Made by a program: the position numbers and the translations under genes. From positions 6,423 to 70,422 of the forward strand of contig CAZZDK010000011.1 of the NCBI GenBank assembly GCA_964652235.1: a DNA stretch of 64,000 nt, written 5' to 3'. The stretch comes from CAZZDK01 sp964652235. GTDB lineage: Bacteria; Pseudomonadota; Alphaproteobacteria; UBA9219. The first letter of the stretch is position 1, and the number at the start of each line of letters is the position of its first letter. Positions 15,351-22,877 of the stretch are shown one piece after another. The notes under the pieces are model-generated. The model searched no databases, had not been told where the DNA came from, and was given only the letters and a program-made list of their open reading frames with translations.

Positions 15351-17121
15351 TCTACTGACCCGCAGCGCGAGCCTCGCGCCGCAAACTGCCAACGCTGACG
15401 CCCGCACGATTGAGGTTGTGTGGAGTACGGGCGCGCCCGTGCGCCGCCGCGACATGCAAGGCGATTACTTTGAGCGTCTTTTGCTCGACCAATCCGCCGT
15501 TGATCTGTCCCGTTTAATCGGGGCGAGCGTTCTTGACGCGCACAAACAAGGCGCGGTGCGTGACGTACTGGGAACGGTACGCAGCGCGAAGGTGGACGGA
15601 AAAGATGGCCGCGCCGTTTTGCAATTCTCGACCCGCGCCGAAGTCGAACCCGTTTGGCAAGACGTTCTCGCCGGAATCCTTCGCCATGTATCCGTTGGCT
15701 ACACGGTCGAGGAATGGGCGGAAAGCGTCGAGTCCGGCAAGCGCACCTTGACTGCGACACGCTGGACGCCCCTTGAAATCTCTCTTGTCCCGACCCCCGC
15801 CGATCCCGGCGCAACCATTCGTAAGGAGGAAAACATTATGCCCGATCCCGTCACAAAAGAAACCCGCGCCGCCGTGAATGCAGAAATCCGCAGCATTGCC
15901 CGTGTCGCCGGACTCGATCAAGCCTTTATCGACGCGCAGATTGACGCGAACGCCACGCCGGACGAAACGCGCAAGGCCGCGTTTGACGCGCTGGCGCAGC
16001 GCGGGGCCAATATCCGCACCGAGCAAACCCGCATGGAAATCGTGCAGGATCACGACGAGCCGACTGTGCGCGCGCAGCAAATGGGCGAAGCTCTTTATGC
16101 GCGGATCAATCCGGCGCATGAATTGTCCGAACCCGCGCGGCGTTATGCTTATGCGACATGCGCGGACATGGCGAAAGAGATTTTGACCTTGCGCGGAATG
16201 CCCGTGACGGGGCTTTCGCCCGCAACGCTTATCACGCGCGCCTTGCACACGACAAGCGACTTCGGCTTGATCGTGGGCGACACGATCAACCGTACCCTGC
16301 GCGCCGCGTATCAGGCCGCGCCCTCCGGCATTCGCTTGCTGGGGCGGCAGACCACGGCAAAAGATTTTCGGGCCGTCAACAAGATCATGCTGGGTGAAGC
16401 GCCGCTTCTTGAGAAATTGAATGAGCATGGCGAGATCAAATCCGGCACGATGGCGGAAGCAAAAGAATCCTACCGGATCGAAACCTTCGCCAAGAAAATC
16501 GGGATCACGCGGCAAGTGCTGGTCAATGACGACCTTGGAGCCTTTGCCGACCTGTCCCGCCGCATGGGATTGGCCGCCGCCGAAACCGAAGCGCAAACGC
16601 TTGTCGCCTTGCTGGAATCCAATAGCGGCGACGGGCCGAGCATGAATGACGGCAAGGCGCTTTTCCATGAAGATCACGCCAATCTTGCGGACAGCGCGGG
16701 GGCCATCTCCGACGCTACGCTTTCGGCAGCGCGTCTTGCCATGCGGACGCAAACGGGGATCAACGAAGACCGCTTGATCCGCGTGACGCCCAAATATCTC
16801 CTTGTCCCGCCCGCGCTTGAAACGCAAGCCGAAAAATGGCTGGCGACCATCGCGGCGGCCAAGGTGGACGACGTGAACACCTTTTCAAACAAGCTGACCC
16901 TTGTTGTCGAGCCGCGCCTGCCCAGCGCGACGCGCTGGTACGTCACGGCGGACGCGGGAGAAATCGACGGCCTCGAATACGCCTATCTTGCAGGCGGTGA
17001 AGGCCCGCAAGTCGAAAGCAAATCCGGTTGGGATGTGGACGGCGTGGAAGTCCGCGTGATCCTCGATTACGGCGCGGGCTTTGTCGATTGGCGCGGTTGG
17101 CATATGAACGAGGGAGCGTAA
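15343..17121 (+). CDS. Prohead protease fused to major capsid protein
   Basis: This 592-residue fusion has residues 1-165 as an HK97-type prohead protease, with likely catalytic H67 (LDAHKQG) and S117 (RHVSVGY). Residues from about 166 on form the scaffold-like delta region and the capsid subunit, with IETFAKKIGITRQVLVNDDL and EDRLIRVTPKYLLVPPALET in the Mu-like/HK97-fold major head protein. The start at 15343 follows aaggaga; a longer frame upstream lies inside the portal gene. An internal in-frame ATG at 15838 has its own strong ribosome site, so free capsid may be made too. The protease should cut itself away during maturation. Confidence 0.85.
   Translation: MPDLLTRSASLAPQTANADARTIEVVWSTGAPVRRRDMQGDYFERLLLDQSAVDLSRLIGASVLDAHKQGAVRDVLGTVRSAKVDGKDGRAVLQFSTRAEVEPVWQDVLAGILRHVSVGYTVEEWAESVESGKRTLTATRWTPLEISLVPTPADPGATIRKEENIMPDPVTKETRAAVNAEIRSIARVAGLDQAFIDAQIDANATPDETRKAAFDALAQRGANIRTEQTRMEIVQDHDEPTVRAQQMGEALYARINPAHELSEPARRYAYATCADMAKEILTLRGMPVTGLSPATLITRALHTTSDFGLIVGDTINRTLRAAYQAAPSGIRLLGRQTTAKDFRAVNKIMLGEAPLLEKLNEHGEIKSGTMAEAKESYRIETFAKKIGITRQVLVNDDLGAFADLSRRMGLAAAETEAQTLVALLESNSGDGPSMNDGKALFHEDHANLADSAGAISDATLSAARLAMRTQTGINEDRLIRVTPKYLLVPPALETQAEKWLATIAAAKVDDVNTFSNKLTLVVEPRLPSATRWYVTADAGEIDGLEYAYLAGGEGPQVESKSGWDVDGVEVRVILDYGAGFVDWRGWHMNEGA
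15823..15840 (+). promoter_or_regulatory. Internal ribosome site and in-frame start for the capsid part
   Basis: Aaggagg at 15823-15829 is followed 8 bp later by ATG 15838, in frame with the surrounding gene (495 nt after its start), exactly at the protease-capsid boundary. The second product would begin MPDPVTKETRAAVNAE. This is a better ribosome site than the one of the full-length gene. Confidence 0.7.
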
Positions 17122-17124
17122 CGC

Positions 17125-17337
17125 ATGGCTGACCTTGCCCAACTCACAACATGGCGCGACGCGCTATTAAAGGCGCGTTACGCCGGAATCCGTACCGTCG
17201 AATATGACGGCAAGCGCGTGACCTATGGCAGCGACGCGGAAATGGCAAACGCGCTTTCCGATCTTGAAAGACGCATCACGGCCACAAACGCGCAGCCCAT
17301 CACCCAAGTTCGCATCACCTCAAGCAAAGGAGTCTAA
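17125..17337 (+). CDS. Head-tail connector, gpW-like small protein
   Basis: This is a 70-residue protein, MADLAQLTTWRDALLKARYA, followed by the beta pair RTVEYDGKRVTYGSDAEM and a C-terminal helix ALSDLERRITATN. Length and the helix-hairpin-helix pattern match the lambda gpW type that closes the filled head below the portal. It lies 3 bp after the capsid gene. It is the last protein in the series that belongs to the head-tail interface; no tail gene follows. Confidence 0.7.
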   Translation: MADLAQLTTWRDALLKARYAGIRTVEYDGKRVTYGSDAEMANALSDLERRITATNAQPITQVRITSSKGV

Positions 17338-17340
17338 AGC

Positions 17341-17688
17341 ATGAAAAACTACATTCAACCCGGTAACATTATCACAGTCACCGCTCCCACGGGCGGCGTC
17401 ACCTCCGGCGCGGGCCTCCTTGTCGGTAATCTTTTCGGCATCGCCACGGCAAACGCGGCGGCAGGCGCAGACGTTGAAATCTCCACAACGGGCGTCTTCG
17501 ATCTACCGAAGGCCGCAAACGCCACCTTCACCGAAGGCCAGCGCGTCTCATGGGACGCCACCAACGCGCAAGTGGTCGCTCCAGCCTCCGGCATGATCCC
17601 CATCGGTATAGCCACCGAAGCCGCCGCCAACGGCACAACCACGGCGCTCATCCGCCTCGATGGGATTAGCACCGAGGCGGCAGCGTAA
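17341..17688 (+). CDS. Capsid cement/decoration protein (DUF2190)
   Basis: This 115-residue, beta-rich, Ala/Gly/Thr-rich protein shows the DUF2190 pattern: an N-terminal GNIITVTAPTGGVTSGAGLLVG, a middle DVEISTTGVFDLPKA, and a C-terminal GMIPIGIATEAAANGTTTALIRL. Members trim or cement the capsid surface. It is the last gene of the + strand head operon and is met 4 bp later by the converging HAD phosphatase gene. This is the sharp border between phage structural genes and cargo. Confidence 0.8.
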   Translation: MKNYIQPGNIITVTAPTGGVTSGAGLLVGNLFGIATANAAAGADVEISTTGVFDLPKAANATFTEGQRVSWDATNAQVVAPASGMIPIGIATEAAANGTTTALIRLDGISTEAAA

Positions 17689-17692
17689 GACA

Positions 17693-18325
17693 TTAGCTTA
17701 AAGAAGGAATAGCCGTGTCAATCGGTTCCTTATTTACGCAATGCCGAGCGGCAGACCGGACAGCCTCGCACGTCGGAATGATGGCGAGGCTGTTATGGGC
17801 TATCTTGAACAACGGAACATCGTTCTCGCTGTCCCCTACGGCCACAAGGTAATCGTACGCAACTGGCAATGTTGCCATATGCGCCCGCAGAACATCGGCT
17901 TTCGATTCCTCTGTGACGATCACCTTTGCTTCGCCCGTGCAATACCCCTTTTCATCGAATGAAAGTTCATTCGATATGTTTTTAGGGATACCCAAGGTGC
18001 GGCATGTGACGTTGTTAAGAACATCAAGGCCCGTGCTGATAGCCAACAAATCATAGCTTTGCTGACGAAACCAATTCACAAGGTTTTGCGCTCCGGCGCG
18101 GATCGGATTTACGTCAAGGGCCGAGACAATCCTGTCCCTGTGAATCCCCTTCCATAGCGAGGCATCAAGTCGCACCCATTCTTCGTAAGAAATTTCTCGG
18201 CTCTGATACATACCGAAAAATCCCGACGCCTTATCGGCAACGCCTAAATGCAGGTGAAGGTGACGCCATGGGCTTCGTTGTGTCCGCAAAGTTCCGTCAA
18301 CGTCAAAAACAACCAACTTCTTCAT
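17693..18325 (-). CDS. HAD-family phosphatase, SerB-like
   Basis: This 210-residue soluble enzyme has HAD motif I VFDVDGTL (residues ~4-11), motif II in AISTGLD (about 99), the conserved Lys in ESKADVLRAH and motif IV GDSENDVPLF (about 168). The helical cap between motifs I and II is the SerB type (C1 cap). ATG 18325 is preferred because ggagg lies 8 bp upstream; two in-frame Met codons upstream have poorer spacing. It is the last gene of the minus-strand cargo and lies 56 bp after the IMPDH-like gene, which suggests a linked job on a phosphorylated metabolite. The substrate is unknown. Confidence 0.75.
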   Translation of the reverse strand: MKKLVVFDVDGTLRTQRSPWRHLHLHLGVADKASGFFGMYQSREISYEEWVRLDASLWKGIHRDRIVSALDVNPIRAGAQNLVNWFRQQSYDLLAISTGLDVLNNVTCRTLGIPKNISNELSFDEKGYCTGEAKVIVTEESKADVLRAHMATLPVAYDYLVAVGDSENDVPLFKIAHNSLAIIPTCEAVRSAARHCVNKEPIDTAIPSLS

Positions 18326-18381
18326 TTTCATTTCCTCCGTTTTCATTATGAATGTAAATCAAGTTTTCTGTACAGGGTTTT

Positions 18382-19539
18382 TTAACCTAATGATGGCGTA
18401 TATTTGCCGATCAATCTGTTAAAATCCGTGATCCTATGCAGGCTGTGTGCGTGACCTTCAGCATGAGCCGCAGGAGACACCTTGATAAGCCTAACCTTCT
18501 CTTGGAAATCAGGGATTTTCTTGGCTCCGACAAAGGCCAGACTTGCTCCTAAAGCGCGCTTAATCTCAAAGAGAATAACCTTTGCGCTTCCTTTATAGGG
18601 AACCAGTCCCCCGGCTCCTTCGATCCGCGTGCTGGACTCGGCAAAGAAATCGTCGATTTCAGGAACATTCGTGCAGCAATGCTCGACCGAGCCATAGTGC
18701 GATCCGACATATTTCTTGAACCATCTTCCCTCATGCTCGATCCGTTCTCCGGCGCATTCTTTCGTGCCCGCAAAAATGTTGCCCATCATGACGGAAGTTG
18801 CTCCGGCAGCAAGAGCCTTGGCAATGTCGCCAAGTTCTTGAATGCCGCCATCCGCAATAACGTGAATGTTGTGCGGGCGCGCGATTTTTGCGACTTCTTG
18901 GATGGCTTCCATTTGCGGCACGCCGACACCGGAAATTGAGCGTGTCGTGCAGATTGATCCGGGGCCAAGACCAACTTTAAGCGCCGCAATTTTGAACCTT
19001 GCAAAATCTGCGGCGGCATCGGCGGTCGCTACGTTCCCAACAATGATTTTGTTGGGCGCTTCCACGCTTTTTCGACCAACAACCTCAAGAACGGCAGAGC
19101 TATAGGGCTGAACCGTATCAAAGATAACGTAATCAACCGCGTTGTGCTTTATAAGATAGTCTGTTTTTGCTTCGTCAAAAGGCGATGTTGCCACGATGAT
19201 CGGCGGACGATCCCCGACTTTGACGTTTTGGAAAAAGCCGTTTTTCGTAATTTTGGTTTGCGCCAGTTTGTCGATTGCCTCTTTCAATTCGTCGCCGTAA
19301 AGGTCACGATGGATCGGAGCCAATGCGCCGCACTCGGCCATTGCTACGGTCATATCGTGCGCCCACACGCTTGTCATTGGCGCTGACCAAACGGGCAAGC
19401 CTGTTTGGAAGCTCGGCAGAATCTCGGATGCAAGATCGACTTGATCCGGCCTAACGTCCGTTCGTTCCGGCAAAATTAATACGTCACTAAAAGTCAACCC
19501 CCGCAGGGACTTTATACCTTTTCTTATATCGTTTCTCAT
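18382..19539 (-). CDS. IMP dehydrogenase/GMP reductase family enzyme without CBS domains
   Basis: This 385-residue TIM barrel starts at ATG 19539 after agagg. The active-site loop GPGSICTTRSISGVGVPQ (about residues 197-214) carries the catalytic Cys, and ADGGIQELGDIAKALAAGA plus MMGNIFAG bind phosphate as in GuaB. The flap ends GGLVPYKG. The usual ~120-residue CBS (Bateman) insert is absent. In place of the Arg-Tyr pair that IMPDH uses to activate water (SSDRYF in GuaB), the sequence reads EIDDFF, so hydrolysis to XMP is doubtful. A reductase-like or altered activity on a purine nucleotide is possible. It is mobile cargo, not a housekeeping guaB context. Confidence 0.8.
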   Translation of the reverse strand: MRNDIRKGIKSLRGLTFSDVLILPERTDVRPDQVDLASEILPSFQTGLPVWSAPMTSVWAHDMTVAMAECGALAPIHRDLYGDELKEAIDKLAQTKITKNGFFQNVKVGDRPPIIVATSPFDEAKTDYLIKHNAVDYVIFDTVQPYSSAVLEVVGRKSVEAPNKIIVGNVATADAAADFARFKIAALKVGLGPGSICTTRSISGVGVPQMEAIQEVAKIARPHNIHVIADGGIQELGDIAKALAAGATSVMMGNIFAGTKECAGERIEHEGRWFKKYVGSHYGSVEHCCTNVPEIDDFFAESSTRIEGAGGLVPYKGSAKVILFEIKRALGASLAFVGAKKIPDFQEKVRLIKVSPAAHAEGHAHSLHRITDFNRLIGKYTPSLG

Positions 19540-19649
19540 TTTCGTTTCCTCTGTAAAGTTAAAATGTTTCGTTGAATGCACTTCTCAAAAATTGTTATTT
19601 GTCCGGTTTGCCCCCTTTCGTTTCTTTGCTTTTTCTCTGACCCGAAAAC

Positions 19650-19970
19650 CTAAACATCTTCCTCAATCTCCGGCGTTGAGGCCGTTACATGAACCGCGCC
19701 AGCGTAAGAGATCGTTTTCAGAGAGCCGTTAGGATCGTTTTCCGTCGAACCACCGATCAGCGTTTCGTAGTAAACGAATTGAACGCCATGACGAGCGAAG
19801 GTATCGACGAGGGTTGTAAGCGTTTCTTTTCTGGGTATGTAAATGCTATGTTCGATATTCTTGACCGTCTCCGCCGACATGCCGGATTCTCTGCCAAGGT
19901 CTTTGCGCGTCCACCCCAGCAATGCGCGCGCGGCCTTGATCTGTTTTGTGCTTAGAAGTCGAGAAAGCAT
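19650..19970 (-). CDS. XRE-family helix-turn-helix regulator
   Basis: This 106-residue protein has an N-terminal HTH (STKQIKAARALLGWTRKDLG, then SGMSAETVKNIEHSIYIPRK), followed by VDTFARHGVQFVYYE, an element shared with the two larger HTH proteins of the right arm (GWEFIYPE, GVEFTPNT). ATG 19970 is chosen because aggtgg is well placed; a GTG at 19979 is possible. It is encoded between the Nudix-like and IMPDH-like genes on the same strand and so probably regulates this cargo operon. Confidence 0.75.
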   Translation of the reverse strand: MLSRLLSTKQIKAARALLGWTRKDLGRESGMSAETVKNIEHSIYIPRKETLTTLVDTFARHGVQFVYYETLIGGSTENDPNGSLKTISYAGAVHVTASTPEIEEDV

Positions 19971-19979
19971 TTGTTCCAC

Positions 19980-20489
19980 CTATGCCGTTTGAAAATGTTC
20001 TGTTTGAAATGCATTGTTTTTGCCTATGTGACGGCGCACGCGATAATCCTCCGCCATACCGATCAGGACTTCCATTTCTTCGAGGTCGCCGGAGCGATAC
20101 CGTTTCAGGAAAGTTTGCTTGTCGATGAATTCGCCTTCGGTTTCTTGCCATGTGTGGCGCGGCCCCTTGCTTGTCACAAACGCTGTCATGACAAGTTCGT
20201 AAGTGACTTCCGAAAGAAGTTCCCCCGGTGTTGCGAGAACGGCGGCGATTGTCACCGCGTCAAGCGTTGCGCTGGCTTGATCTTTCGCTTCACGGCGCGC
20301 CGAGTCCTCAATCGTGTCATCATCCCAATCAATGCAACCGCGCAGGATGTCGAAGTCTTTACCCTTCTTGATCGCAAGAATCTCGTTGCCGTCCTCGCTG
20401 AAAAGAATGAGGCTGATACCCACGGCGCGATCCCAAGCGAATGTGAAAAGCGGCTCATGAATGATGTGTATGGCGTGTTCGTTCGTCAT
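19980..20489 (-). CDS. Nudix-fold protein with degenerate Nudix box
   Basis: This 169-residue protein starts MTNEHAIHIIHEPLFTFAWD. The region ISLILFSEDGNEILAIKKGK followed by RGCIDWDDDTIEDSARREAKDQASA has the order and spacing of a Nudix hydrolase, but the box GX5EX7REUXEEXGU is imperfect. REAKDQ replaces REUXEE, so two metal-binding Glu residues are missing. It may have lost hydrolysis and serve to bind a nucleotide-like ligand. The upstream gene ends 2 bp before its start codon, and the HTH gene follows immediately, so the three genes form one operon. Confidence 0.6.
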   Translation of the reverse strand: MTNEHAIHIIHEPLFTFAWDRAVGISLILFSEDGNEILAIKKGKDFDILRGCIDWDDDTIEDSARREAKDQASATLDAVTIAAVLATPGELLSEVTYELVMTAFVTSKGPRHTWQETEGEFIDKQTFLKRYRSGDLEEMEVLIGMAEDYRVRRHIGKNNAFQTEHFQTA

Positions 20490-20491
20490 GG

Positions 20492-20962
20492 CTAGGCATC
20501 CATCCAGTTGAGTTCGACCTTGGCGAGGGCATAAGACATGGCCCAATGGCGTTTGACTTCCTGCGGCGGGAATCCCTTGGCCTCAAGGTCGGACGGTCTG
20601 CATTCGCCTTTGTCTTTCAGGATTTTTGCAATCTCCGTCGCCATTTCCTGACAGGGGGCGAAAATGTTTTCGTCCCCAGCAACTCTCACGATTTCCATGT
20701 GCGCCTCGTTTTTGTTTCTGTTTTCTTCTTCCAAAAAGAAAAGAACCGCGTCCGCGACCAAATCTTCGGACGCATACCAGCGATGCCGGACGATCAAGCG
20801 TTCATAAAGGCCGTGGAGAATGCCAAGATCGCTCGGAAGTTCGGCTTGATGTGTAGATTCAAGATTGTATTTGAGGCGCTCGATCAAACTGTCCAGCAAA
20901 GCCGAATTGTGATCGTCTTGCGGCGGCGCGCCTTGCTCTTTATCTTTCCCGTCTATCGTCAT
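20492..20962 (-). CDS. Hypothetical cargo protein
   Basis: This 156-residue, highly charged, helical protein starts MTIDGKDKEQGAPPQ after aaggag. It has no signal peptide or membrane segment. The only notable features are a cluster HGLYERLIVRHRWYASEDLV (about residues 49-68) and a C-terminal half with a winged-helix feel (ECRPSDLEAKGFPPQEVKRH). It is the first gene of the minus-strand cargo operon that continues into the Nudix-like, HTH, IMPDH-like and HAD genes. Function unknown. Confidence 0.55.
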   Translation of the reverse strand: MTIDGKDKEQGAPPQDDHNSALLDSLIERLKYNLESTHQAELPSDLGILHGLYERLIVRHRWYASEDLVADAVLFFLEEENRNKNEAHMEIVRVAGDENIFAPCQEMATEIAKILKDKGECRPSDLEAKGFPPQEVKRHWAMSYALAKVELNWMDA

Positions 20963-21147
20963 GATGAAAACTCCTTGTTTGCAATCACAAGGCTTTCATG
21001 CGCGTTTCTTGATAGAGAAAAACACAGCTTTATTTTTGTATATTTGATATTTCTGCGGTCGGTGATGGAAGGTTTCAAACAAACTTTGTTTTTTCGACCT
21101 TTTGCCTTTGCCTTCTCGCACGAGAAAAACGAACGGAAAAAGAAAAA

Positions 21148-21170
21148 GGGCCTCGATAAAATCGAAGCCC
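21148..21170 (-). terminator. Terminator downstream of the 227-residue HTH regulator
   Basis: Gggcctcgat-aaa-atcgaagccc forms a stem with one mismatch. On the minus strand it is followed by TTTTTCTTTTT, as expected for the HTH gene ending at 21204. The remaining ~180 bp up to 20962 are AT-rich and probably hold the promoter of the cargo operon. Confidence 0.65.
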
Positions 21171-21203
21171 CGCGTTGTGTGGGTTATCTTTGCGTTTTAG
21201 CCG

Positions 21204-21887
21204 TTAGGCCGTTTGATGTTTTCCCGTCGTTGCTTGGGTCATGAGAGGATTCGCCATGCCCCAAAGGTCAAGAAATCCTTCCCTGAAACTCCGCGCCATA
21301 TTTCCACCGCGATGCAGCGTGTATTTGAATCCGTCCATTCTATCAGGAAGAACCAAAACAAACCTATCCCCGTAAACGAAATACGGCACGTTGCCCATGT
21401 AGCATTTCAAGATCATGCGGAAATGGCAGCTCGCCGGAAGGTTCGGCCCCATGTCCGGTTCTGCCAAAAGGCATTTGACGGGCGCAAGATCGCAAAGCTG
21501 TTTCAACCGATCTACGTTGCTTTTTTCGTTCGCGCCGATGGCGTTGACAAACATTTCCAGAGAAAAGATTGAGCCGTAAATCTCTCCGCCTCTTTCCCTG
21601 ACCGTGTTCATGATGTCGTTAAAAAAGAAATCAGCGCCTTCCGTACCTTCAACAAGGTCTATTTCTGTTTGGCGGCGACGGATGCCTTCGGGATAAATAA
21701 ACTCCCATCCGGCATCTTCAATGGCGTGGCGGATTGCGTTCATGGTACGAGAGCGCGGGGAAATCGCGCCGCCTTCGATCTTGCGGATCGTCGGAATGGA
21801 AAGGCCCGTCAAGACGGCCAAGTCTTCTTGCGACAGCCCTAACAAAGCTCTTGCCGCTTTGACCTGATTTGCGCGTATTTCGTACAT
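21204..21887 (-). CDS. XRE regulator with C-terminal sensor-like domain (paralogue 1)
   Basis: This 227-residue protein has an N-terminal HTH (RANQVKAARALLGLSQEDLA, then GLSIPTIRKIEGGAISPRSR). The C-terminal domain (about 85-215) reads GGEIYGSIFSLEMFV ... VPYFVYGDRFVLVLPD ... TLHRGGNMARSFREGFLDLW. The pattern of a hydrophobic strand, YGD, and a final aromatic 'F..LW' helix resembles inactive PLD-like ligand domains in some transcription regulators. The 224-residue protein at 22878 has the same layout. A ligand-responsive repressor is the likely role; the ligand is unknown. Confidence 0.65.
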   Translation of the reverse strand: MYEIRANQVKAARALLGLSQEDLAVLTGLSIPTIRKIEGGAISPRSRTMNAIRHAIEDAGWEFIYPEGIRRRQTEIDLVEGTEGADFFFNDIMNTVRERGGEIYGSIFSLEMFVNAIGANEKSNVDRLKQLCDLAPVKCLLAEPDMGPNLPASCHFRMILKCYMGNVPYFVYGDRFVLVLPDRMDGFKYTLHRGGNMARSFREGFLDLWGMANPLMTQATTGKHQTA

Positions 21888-21904
21888 TGTTAAGTTCTCA
21901 AAAA

Positions 21905-22231
21905 TCAGTTGATGGTTTTCTTTAAGTCCAAATCGACAAGAAAATTTATCATGGGCTGAAACAAATGGGATGGCTGGTCTTTCAGTTCTTCGCCGCCAAA
22001 GGTGGCCAGCAAGACCGCCGCGACCGTTGTTTCACAAATTTTCTGTTCATAAGCGACGTAAGCGATCATGCTATAAATGGCGGTCAATTCATTTTTGCGA
22101 AGCGATGGCTTTTCTTTTTTGAGCATATCGAGGCCGGAGAGAAGAAGTCTCATTCCATCGGGGGCAAGGTTCGGCCCCGCTTGTGCGACGGCGGCGTAAA
22201 AAATTTCGTCGGGGAAAAGGGCCTTTGCCAT
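21905..22231 (-). CDS. Small hypothetical protein, related to its upstream neighbour
   Basis: This is a 108-residue protein starting MAKALFPDEIFYAAVAQAG at ATG 22231, after a gaggggga ribosome site; a longer frame to 22366 lies inside the preceding gene. It is all-helical. Its C-terminal half (ELTAIYSMIAYVAYEQ ... VAAVLLATFGGEELKD) lines up with the C-terminal half of the preceding protein (EMRAVLEMVKYRAKH ... ATGLFLLAMGVEELED), suggesting a diverged duplication. It overlaps that gene tightly (start before the neighbour's stop at 22242 is just avoided) and precedes the HTH paralogue. Function unknown. Confidence 0.55.
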   Translation of the reverse strand: MAKALFPDEIFYAAVAQAGPNLAPDGMRLLLSGLDMLKKEKPSLRKNELTAIYSMIAYVAYEQKICETTVAAVLLATFGGEELKDQPSHLFQPMINFLVDLDLKKTIN

Positions 22232-22241
22232 GTCCTCCCCC

Positions 22242-22619
22242 TCAATTCGCGCTTTGCGTGGAAAGGGCCGAAGGCATAAGATGCTCAACAGCGCGGACAA
22301 AATCGCAACGGCGCAAATCTTCCAGTTCCTCAACACCCATCGCCAGCAAGAAAAGGCCCGTGGCAACCCAAAGCTCCTGCCCCAAATGCTTGGCGCGGTA
22401 TTTGACCATTTCCAGAACCGCCCTCATTTCATCGGAGCAAAGGGGGGCCTGCATACGGCGGTCGATAATATCCCCCTCAATTGCTACGGGGCTAGGCTGT
22501 TTGGCCACTTTGGGGAGGCTATAGGGGAAGGTCAAAACGATGGCTTCATGAGCGCGACAAGAATTATCTTGGATGAATTGTTCCTTTTGGGCTTTATAAG
22601 CTGCTGTTAAATCAAGCAT
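22242..22619 (-). CDS. Small hypothetical protein, likely paralogue of the next gene
   Basis: This 125-residue protein starts MLDLTAAYKAQKEQFIQDN after a strong aggggg site. It is helical, without signal peptide. The stretch MRAVLEMVKYRAKHLGQELW and FLLAMGVEELEDLRRCDF matches the spacing of the downstream 108-residue protein. Both sit upstream of an HTH-sensor gene on the same strand. The divergent region to 22878 is AT-rich and likely holds promoters for both directions. Function unknown. Confidence 0.55.
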   Translation of the reverse strand: MLDLTAAYKAQKEQFIQDNSCRAHEAIVLTFPYSLPKVAKQPSPVAIEGDIIDRRMQAPLCSDEMRAVLEMVKYRAKHLGQELWVATGLFLLAMGVEELEDLRRCDFVRAVEHLMPSALSTQSAN

Positions 22620-22877
22620 TTCATCCCCCTGAAAGTGTTTTGTGTCTTATGGTTCGTCTGCCTTATTTTGGTAACGTAACGGACTTTTGGGACGAAAGCA
22701 ATAGAAAATCTACACAGTAGGCAAAGAATATCTACATGAAAGCATTGTTGGGGTTGAAATTGTTCCCATACATACTTAGAATGTGTTTTATAACAAGTTT
22801 GGGCTAAAAAACTTTAAGCTTTTCATTAACCAAAAGTCGTGTATAGTATCAAAAAACGCCTACGGAGTAGCATTTCT

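Noticed and set aside
15514..16827. 437-residue minus-strand frame under the capsid gene
   Set aside because: Composition is that of an antisense shadow; the plus strand has protease and capsid motifs and proper ribosome sites.
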